A stretch of DNA of 5,042 bases. Origin: Rhodoferax sp. (GTDB lineage Bacteria > Pseudomonadota > Gammaproteobacteria > Burkholderiales > Burkholderiaceae). The DNA lies in contig JAIFMT010000131.1 of NCBI GenBank assembly GCA_020048295.1, positions 1 through 5,042 on the forward strand. The letters run 5' to 3'. Shown one piece after another: positions 1 to 4,049 of the stretch (the first letter of the stretch is position 1; every line of letters begins with the position of its first letter). Made by a program: the position numbers and the translations under genes. The notes under the pieces were generated by a model. That model made no database searches and had not been told where the DNA came from. It worked only from the letters and a program-made list of their open reading frames with translations.

Positions 1-2
1 CC

Positions 3-200
3 GGCGTGCTGAGCGGGCGCTCGTGCTCAGCCTACCCGGCATGCCGCTATGAGGTGGAACGCGCTGGTGGCACGTATGCCGACATCGCCATTGACGGTGC
101 GTTCACCGAAGGCAACCTGGTCAGCGCGCCGGCCTGGCCAGCGCACCCGGCGTGGATGGCGCAGTTTCTGCAGCTGTTGGGCACCCAGATCACGCTGTAA
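3..200 (+). CDS. DJ-1/PfpI family protein, C-terminal part (5' end outside window)
   Basis: The reading frame is open from the window edge to the TAA at 198-200, giving about 65 C-terminal residues. They contain SCSAYPA, then GGTYADIAIDGAFTEGNL, then APAWPAHPAW and a final LLGTQITL. This pattern (AYPA, a GG-Y stretch, D-A-x-T-x-GNL, WPAHP-W) matches my recollection of the C-terminal end of bacterial DJ-1/PfpI (class I glutamine amidotransferase-like) proteins, where the GNL-x-[ST]A strand closes the flavodoxin-like fold. The nucleophile elbow with the catalytic cysteine would lie upstream of the window, so activity (deglycase, chaperone, protease-like or other) cannot be judged. The next gene lies about 100 bp downstream behind a hairpin, so it is probably a separate transcription unit. 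Family call fairly sure; specific function unknown. Confidence 0.75.
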   Translation, partial: GVLSGRSCSAYPACRYEVERAGGTYADIAIDGAFTEGNLVSAPAWPAHPAWMAQFLQLLGTQITL

Positions 201-206
201 TCAAGC

Positions 207-224
207 GCTGCGCCTGGGCGCAGC
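207..224 (+). terminator. Possible hairpin terminator after the DJ-1/PfpI gene
   Basis: Six bases after the stop codon there is a perfect inverted repeat, GCTGCGC (207-213) and GCGCAGC (218-224), with a 4-base CTGG loop. The GC-rich 7-bp stem is followed by CCTGGTTTGTCC, which has only a short run of T. It could act as a weak intrinsic terminator or as a 3' end stabiliser; the poor T tract keeps confidence low. Confidence 0.4.
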
Positions 225-262
225 CCTGGTTTGTCCGCATTGACGCAGCACCGGCTTTACGC

Positions 263-298
263 CAAGCTTCGCAGATCCATGCCAATCTGCGGAGCTTG
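263..298 (+). promoter_or_regulatory. Long inverted repeat covering the ribosome binding site of the RHH gene
   Basis: CAAGCTTCGCAGAT (263-276) and ATCTGCGGAGCTTG (285-298) form a 14-bp stem with one G·T(U) pair (269/292) and an 8-base loop (277-284). The right arm contains GGAG (291-294), which stands 8 bases before the ATG at 303 and is the best Shine-Dalgarno for that gene. In RNA the hairpin would hide the ribosome binding site. In DNA the symmetry could be an operator, and RHH proteins often bind inverted repeats and repress their own genes. The symmetry is seen directly; either regulatory role is inference. Confidence 0.5.
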
Positions 299-302
299 TC
301 CC

Positions 303-686
303 ATGTGCCAGGTGTTTATCAACGCTGACCCCCATCTTTACCAGCGCCGTGCGCGCTCGGTGCGCCTGCATGGGCAGGCCACCAGCATCCGGCTGGAAAA
401 CCTGTTCTGGAGCGTGCTGGCCGACATTGCCCGGCGCGACGGCATGAGCGTGCCGCAGCTTTGCACCAAGCTCTACGACGAGCTGGTGGCCTCGCGTGGC
501 ACGGTCGATAACTTTGCCTCGTTTCTGCGCGTGTGTTGCGGGCGCTATCTGGCGCTACAGCTCTCGGGCGGCATTCCGCAGGACAGCAGCATTTCGATTG
601 CCAGCCTGAATGCCCAGCGCGTGCTGGCCAGCGAGCGCTGGTCGCAGCCGGTTGCGCTCGCAGCGCCGCACGCGCGCGCCGCCTGA
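303..686 (+). CDS. Ribbon-helix-helix domain protein (RHH_4-like), 127 aa
   Basis: This is a small basic protein of 127 residues. Residues 1-24 (MCQVFINADP, then RSVRLHG) match the usual start of this proteobacterial family. The RHH fold should be a beta strand at about 26-33 (ATSIRLEN), a first helix at about 33-45 (FWSVLADIARRD) and a second at about 48-62 (MSVPQLCTKLYDELV), followed by NFASFLRVCCGRYLALQL. RHH proteins dimerise and bind DNA through the paired strand; no target or physiological role is known to me for this family. The ATG at 303 was chosen because GGAG lies 8 bases upstream and the protein then begins as its relatives do. Alternatives in frame are ATG 279 and TTG 231, which would add 8 or 24 unconserved residues. 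The C-terminal 20 residues are Ala/Arg-rich. The gene converges on the PAS gene with only 7 bp between the stops. Confidence 0.8.
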   Translation: MCQVFINADPHLYQRRARSVRLHGQATSIRLENLFWSVLADIARRDGMSVPQLCTKLYDELVASRGTVDNFASFLRVCCGRYLALQLSGGIPQDSSISIASLNAQRVLASERWSQPVALAAPHARAA

Positions 687-693
687 AGCGGGC

Positions 694-1155
694 TTACTTG
701 ACTTGCAGCCGGTGCTGCGGCGTGGTGTCCGCGTGGGTCACCAGCACGCCGCGCTGGCCTTCCCAATCCAGTGGCGTGACCTTCATGGTGAACCAGAATT
801 GTTGCTGTGGGGTGTGGCACGGGTAGCGCAGGCTGAAGGCTTCGGCTTTGCCCGACAGCACGGACCGAATACCGTTGATGGCTTTGCTGGCGCTCTCAGG
901 CGTGTCATCGCAGCCGCGTGCGGAAACTTCCAGGTAATTGCTGCCGACATCGGTGTTGGATGGCATCTGGCCGGGCAACGGGCTGTAGGCCAGCGCGTAG
1001 CGTCGCCAGGCCAGGTTGACCATGACGATCACACCCTGGGCATCCAGCACGGCGGCGTTGTCGGTGATTTCATCGAGCGCCATGCGCAGGTTGGCTCTGG
1101 CTTCTTCGGGGGTCGTGGCCAGCTGAGGCACAAAATCTGAAATCGGTGCGCTCAC
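694..1155 (-). CDS. Single PAS-domain protein, about 153 aa
   Basis: This product is essentially one PAS sensor domain. From the GTG start, residues 13-32 (TTPEEARANLRMALDEITDN) look helical. They are followed by NAAVLDAQGVIVMVN (33-47), the start of a PAS_4-type core, then VGSNYLEVSARG (70-81), SLRYPCHTP (108-116), WFTMKVTPL (121-129) and a last strand ending GVLVTHADTT. No kinase, GGDEF, EAL, receiver or DNA-binding part is present, so it would have to act through a partner or by binding a ligand alone; the ligand is unknown. The GTG at 1155 is preferred because AGGA lies 9 bases upstream on the minus strand; the in-frame TTG directly after the cnoX stop (1212) would give 172 aa but has no good binding site. 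It lies about 57 bp downstream of the thioredoxin-TPR gene on the same strand and is probably cotranscribed with it. Confidence 0.75.
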   Translation of the reverse strand: MSAPISDFVPQLATTPEEARANLRMALDEITDNAAVLDAQGVIVMVNLAWRRYALAYSPLPGQMPSNTDVGSNYLEVSARGCDDTPESASKAINGIRSVLSGKAEAFSLRYPCHTPQQQFWFTMKVTPLDWEGQRGVLVTHADTTPQHRLQVK

Positions 1156-1212
1156 AGCATAGGTTCCTGTGGGTTGGAGGGGATAGGTCGCATCGTAGCA
1201 GGATGGTCGCAA

Positions 1213-2169
1213 TCAATTGAGCATCATGCTCAATTTGCGCCGGTAGCTCGACACCAGCGCGGCTTGCGGGTCTTCCTGCACCGCGACCTTGCCTAGCACC
1301 TCGATGCCGCCGGCGGCTTTGCCCGGCGTGGCGGCTGCGGCTTTGGGCTTGGGCGGCGTGAGCAACTCAAGGATGGCCACAAAGGCCTTGCGCGGTGCTT
1401 CGTCTGACCATTTCTTGTCGCGCATGATGATTTCCAGCAACTCGTCGAGCGCGGCGGTCCACTCGCGCAAGGCCATCAACAGGCGGGCTTTGGCAAAGCG
1501 CGTGTCAAAGTCACGTTTATTGGTGGCAATCATGGCATCAAATTGCTCTACAGGCCAATTCTTGTATGTGCTGGTAGCTATGAATTTAATGGCATCCAGC
1601 CACTGCGCCAACGCCTCAAAACGCAGCTTGCGCGGAATCTCGGTGCGCTTGGGAGCCAGCGCGGCTTCGGCTTCTTCAAGGCCGCCAAGTTCAATCAGCA
1701 AACGGATGTAGTCATAGCGGGTGTCGTCATTGGCGGGGTCCAGCGCCAGTGCGTCGGCCATTTTCTCCAGCGCGGCCTGCGGGTCGCCAGACTCCAGCAG
1801 CGCCTGCGCCGCGTCAGACTCCGACTCGGCAATCAGCTCGCCCGGGCTGGGCAGGTGCTTGTCAAGAAACGCCTTGATCTGCCCGGCGCTTTGCGCACCG
1901 GTGAAACCATCCACCGGCTTGCCGTTCATCATCAGAATGCAGGTGGGGATGCTGCGGATGCCAAAGGCTCCGGCAAGTTGCTGTTCTTCGTCGGAATTGA
2001 TCTTGACCAGGGTAAAGCGGCCGTTGTAAGCCTCTTCCACCTGCTCGAGCACCGGGCCGAGCGACTTGCACGGACCGCACCAAGGGGCCCAGAAGTCAAT
2101 CAGGATCGGCTGGGTGGCAGAGGCGGCAATGACCTCGGCCTCAAAATTCTGCAGGGTGACATCAATCAT
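1213..2169 (-). CDS. cnoX: Thioredoxin-TPR co-chaperone, CnoX/YbbN type
   Basis: The 318-residue cytoplasmic protein has an N-terminal thioredoxin domain (about 1-107) with the active site FWAPWCGPCK (WCGPC at 30-34) and the cis-proline loop IPT (74-76). TPR-like helical repeats follow from about 112 to 272 (for example ALLESGDPQAALEKMADALALDP). After an Ala/Pro/Lys-rich linker (273-289) comes a short tail ending SSYRRKLSMMLN. This layout is that of CnoX (YbbN); in E. coli CnoX holds unfolding proteins under oxidative or chlorine stress and hands them to GroEL or DnaK, and its tail helix contacts GroEL. E. coli CnoX lacks the CxxC pair, whereas this protein keeps a canonical WCGPC and should be redox-active. 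The start ATG at 2169 gives the normal thioredoxin N-terminus (MIDVTLQNFE); the binding site before it is weak. Residues about 193-211 (AIKFIATSTYKNWPVEQFD) are coded by an AT-richer patch that may be a repeat relic. The gene is divergent from purE. Confidence 0.9.
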   Translation of the reverse strand: MIDVTLQNFEAEVIAASATQPILIDFWAPWCGPCKSLGPVLEQVEEAYNGRFTLVKINSDEEQQLAGAFGIRSIPTCILMMNGKPVDGFTGAQSAGQIKAFLDKHLPSPGELIAESESDAAQALLESGDPQAALEKMADALALDPANDDTRYDYIRLLIELGGLEEAEAALAPKRTEIPRKLRFEALAQWLDAIKFIATSTYKNWPVEQFDAMIATNKRDFDTRFAKARLLMALREWTAALDELLEIIMRDKKWSDEAPRKAFVAILELLTPPKPKAAAATPGKAAGGIEVLGKVAVQEDPQAALVSSYRRKLSMMLN

Positions 2170-2252
2170 GGTGGTCTCGGTAGTTCAAATAAACAAGGGC
2201 GTGGTTTGGTGGTGCTGCCAGGAAGTTGCGGCGTCAAACGTAAAATTCAAGC
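2170..2252. promoter_or_regulatory. Divergent intergenic region between cnoX and purE
   Basis: These 83 bp separate two genes that face away from each other, so promoters for both should lie here or reach into the gene starts. The only visible purE -10-like box is TAAAAT (2241-2246), with no convincing -35 at 16-18 bp. It would place the transcript start almost at the ATG. No strong Shine-Dalgarno precedes either gene. No hairpin or riboswitch was recognised. Confidence 0.35.
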
Positions 2253-2747
2253 ATGAACACTATCCAAATCGGTGTACTCATGGGTTCCAGCTCAGATTGG
2301 GACACCATGCAGCACGCAGTCCACATTTTCCAACAGTTCGGCATTCACCACGAAGCAAGGGTGATGTCCGCCCACAGAATGCCTGACGACATGTTTGCCT
2401 ATGCCGAAACGGCAGCCGGCCGTGGTCTCAAGGCCATCATCGCCGGGGCCGGCGGCGCGGCGCACCTGCCAGGCATGCTGGCCGCCAAGACCACCGTGCC
2501 GGTGCTGGGCGTGCCGGTGCCTTCCAAGTATTTGAGCGGGGTGGATTCGCTGCACAGCATTGTGCAGATGCCCAAGGGCATCCCGGTGGCCACCTTTGCC
2601 ATTGGCCCGGCCGGTGCCGCCAACGCCGCGCTGTTTGCGGTGGCCATGCTGGCCAATTCCGACATCGTGCTGCGTGCCCGGCTGGAAGACTATCGCGCCG
2701 CGCAAACGCAGAACGCGCGCGACATGACCTTGCCGCCAGCGCTATGA
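2253..2747 (+). CDS. purE: N5-carboxyaminoimidazole ribonucleotide mutase (class I PurE)
   Basis: PurE moves the carboxyl group of N5-CAIR to carbon 4 of the imidazole, giving CAIR in de novo purine synthesis. The 164-residue product has the normal length for a bacterial PurE and shows all the family signatures: MGSSSDW (10-16, phosphate binding), SAHRMP (39-44, with H41 corresponding to the E. coli catalytic histidine 45), IAGAGGAAHLPGM (63-75), GVPVPS (86-91), SLHSIVQMPKGIPVAT (99-114) and GPAGAANAAL (118-127). It is the class I type that works with PurK, which follows directly. The ATG at 2253 gives the expected start, with the first strand IQIGVLMG at once; the upstream ribosome binding site is poor. 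Its stop overlaps the purK start in ATGA (2744-2747), which suggests translational coupling. The cytoplasmic enzyme is normally an octamer. Confidence 0.97.
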   Translation: MNTIQIGVLMGSSSDWDTMQHAVHIFQQFGIHHEARVMSAHRMPDDMFAYAETAAGRGLKAIIAGAGGAAHLPGMLAAKTTVPVLGVPVPSKYLSGVDSLHSIVQMPKGIPVATFAIGPAGAANAALFAVAMLANSDIVLRARLEDYRAAQTQNARDMTLPPAL

Positions 2748-4021
2748 ATGCGCAGGTGTTACTGCCGGGCGCCACCGGCATGCAAGGCAGCGGCCAGCAA
2801 ACCACGCTGGGCGTGATGGGCGGCGGCCAGCTCGGGCGCATGTTTGTGCAGGCGGCGCAGGCAATGGGCTACTTTACGGCGGTGCTCGACCCTGACCCGA
2901 TCAGCCCGGCCGGCCTGGTCAGCCACTACCACATTCAGACCGATTACCTCGACCAGCAAGGGCTGGCACAACTGATGCAGCGCTGCGCGGCGATCACCAC
3001 CGAGTTTGAGAACGTGCCGGCCCCGGCGCTCGTCACCCTAGGTGCAGCACGCATCACCGCACCCGGTGCGGTGGCGGTGGCCATTGCACAGGACCGCATC
3101 AAGGAAAAAGCCCACCTGGCACTCAGTGGCGTGCCAGTGGCGCCGTACGCGGTGATCGAGACAGTCGAACAACTGGCGGATGTGCCCGACGCACTGCTAC
3201 CCGGCATCCTGAAAACCGCACGCCTGGGCTACGACGGCAAGGGCCAGGTGCGCGTGAACAGCCGCGCCGAACTGGCAGCGGCCTGGGCATCACTGCATCA
3301 CGTCCCCTGCGTGCTCGAGCAATTGCTGCCGCTGGCAGCTGAATGCTCAGTGATCGTGGCGCGCGCGGCCAACGGCGACTGCGTCAACTTCCCCGTGCAA
3401 CTCAACCTGCACCGCGCAGGCATATTGGCCGTCACCCAGGTTTATGAAGAAAATATGCCTCCAGCCCTTATTCAGCAAGCGGTGACAGCTACAAAGGCGA
3501 TAGCTGAAGAGCTGCACTACGTGGGTGTGCTGTGTGTCGAGTTTTTCGTGCTCGCCGAAGGCACACCCGAGCACGCCGCACTGGGTGCCCTGGTGGTCAA
3601 CGAAATGGCCCCGCGCCCGCACAACAGCGGCCACTACACCCTGGATGCCTGTGACGTGTCGCAATTCGAACTGCAAGTGCGCACCCTCACCGGCTTGCCA
3701 CTGGTGCAACCGCGCCAGCACAGCGCTGCCGTCATGCTCAACCTGCTGGGCGATCTGTGGGATAGAAATAATGGGGGTCAGAGTCAGATTAATTCAGCGG
3801 AAAATAATTCGAGCCAAAAACAATCTGACTCTGACCCCAATTATTTGCCGCCGTGGGCGCAGGTGCTGGCGTTGCCAGGGGTGCATTTGCACCTGTACGG
3901 CAAGCTCAAGGCCAGCAAGGGGCGCAAGATGGGGCACTTGACGGTGACGGCAGCCACTGCGCAGCAGGCGCGTGCGGTGGCGCAAGAGGCCGCCCGCTTG
4001 CTCGGCATCGAAGCCTTTTGA
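2744..4021 (+). CDS. purK: N5-carboxyaminoimidazole ribonucleotide synthase (PurK) with an in-frame palindromic insert
   Basis: PurK is the ATP-grasp enzyme that joins AIR and bicarbonate to form N5-CAIR, the substrate of PurE. Visible signatures are GVMGGGQLGRM (23-33), TTEFENVP (85-92), QDRIKEK (116-122), KTARLGYDGKGQ (157-168), LEQ (191-193), GVLCVEFF (261-268), NEMAPRPHNSGHYT (286-299) and the C-terminal LYGKLKASKGRKMGHLTV (384-401). At 425 residues it is longer than E. coli PurK (355) and, from recall, than most relatives. Part of the excess is residues about 341-368 (Asn/Ser/Gln/Asp-rich), coded by a palindromic repeat between NLLGDLWD and PPWAQVLALPG. There relatives have a short variable loop, so the enzyme is probably still active. 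The first about 20 residues (to GQQTT) also extend beyond the usual core. ATG 2744 overlaps the purE stop by 4 bp. A segment at 238-260 overlaps a second repeat-like sequence. Confidence 0.96.
   Translation: MNAQVLLPGATGMQGSGQQTTLGVMGGGQLGRMFVQAAQAMGYFTAVLDPDPISPAGLVSHYHIQTDYLDQQGLAQLMQRCAAITTEFENVPAPALVTLGAARITAPGAVAVAIAQDRIKEKAHLALSGVPVAPYAVIETVEQLADVPDALLPGILKTARLGYDGKGQVRVNSRAELAAAWASLHHVPCVLEQLLPLAAECSVIVARAANGDCVNFPVQLNLHRAGILAVTQVYEENMPPALIQQAVTATKAIAEELHYVGVLCVEFFVLAEGTPEHAALGALVVNEMAPRPHNSGHYTLDACDVSQFELQVRTLTGLPLVQPRQHSAAVMLNLLGDLWDRNNGGQSQINSAENNSSQKQSDSDPNYLPPWAQVLALPGVHLHLYGKLKASKGRKMGHLTVTAATAQQARAVAQEAARLLGIEAF
3450..3505 (+). repeat. Second repeat family, copy inside purK
   Basis: The segment holds GCCTCCAGCCCTTAT (3457-3471), which is repeated exactly on the opposite strand at 4101-4115 near the start of sua5. 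Similarity continues in a looser way through CAGCTA. The patch is AT-richer than the surrounding gene. From memory, small repeats with CCTCCAGC-CTTAT and TAGCTGC motifs are common in Comamonadaceae genomes; this was not checked. It codes for the PurK stretch NMPPALIQQAVTATKAIAE, which still fits the family pattern. Confidence 0.45.
3766..3846 (+). repeat. Palindromic element, copy 1, in frame inside purK
   Basis: GGGGTCAGAGTCAGATT (3774-3790) and its perfect reverse complement AATCTGACTCTGACCCC (3822-3838) flank a 31-base AT-rich centre. AT-rich shoulders AAATAATG (3766-3773) and AATTATTT (3839-3846) extend the symmetry with one mismatch, giving 25-base arms and 81 bp in all (27 codons). It codes for PurK residues 341-368, including GQSQIN and SDSDP. 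Its sharp termini, its low GC in a GC-rich gene and the second copy of equal length in sua5 mark it as a dispersed, probably mobile, palindromic unit. It contains no gene of its own. Confidence 0.9.
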
Positions 4022-4049
4022 TGCATTGCAGTGGTAACCCGGTGGTGTC

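Noticed and set aside
240..269. TTGACG at 240-245 as a -35 box for the RHH gene
   Set aside because: No acceptable -10 box follows at 16-18 bases.
231..302. Longer RHH protein starting at TTG 231 or ATG 279
   Set aside because: The added residues are unlike the family, neither start has a good binding site, and the hairpin would then be coding; ATG 303 has GGAG at 8 bases.
681..700. Possible bidirectional terminator between the RHH and PAS genes
   Set aside because: Only a 4-bp stem (CCGC/GCGG) can be formed and there is no T run on either side.
2231..2247. GCGTCAAACGTAAAATT looks like half of a PurR box before purE
   Set aside because: Only AAACGT matches; the second half of the palindrome is missing, and betaproteobacteria generally lack an E. 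coli-type PurR.
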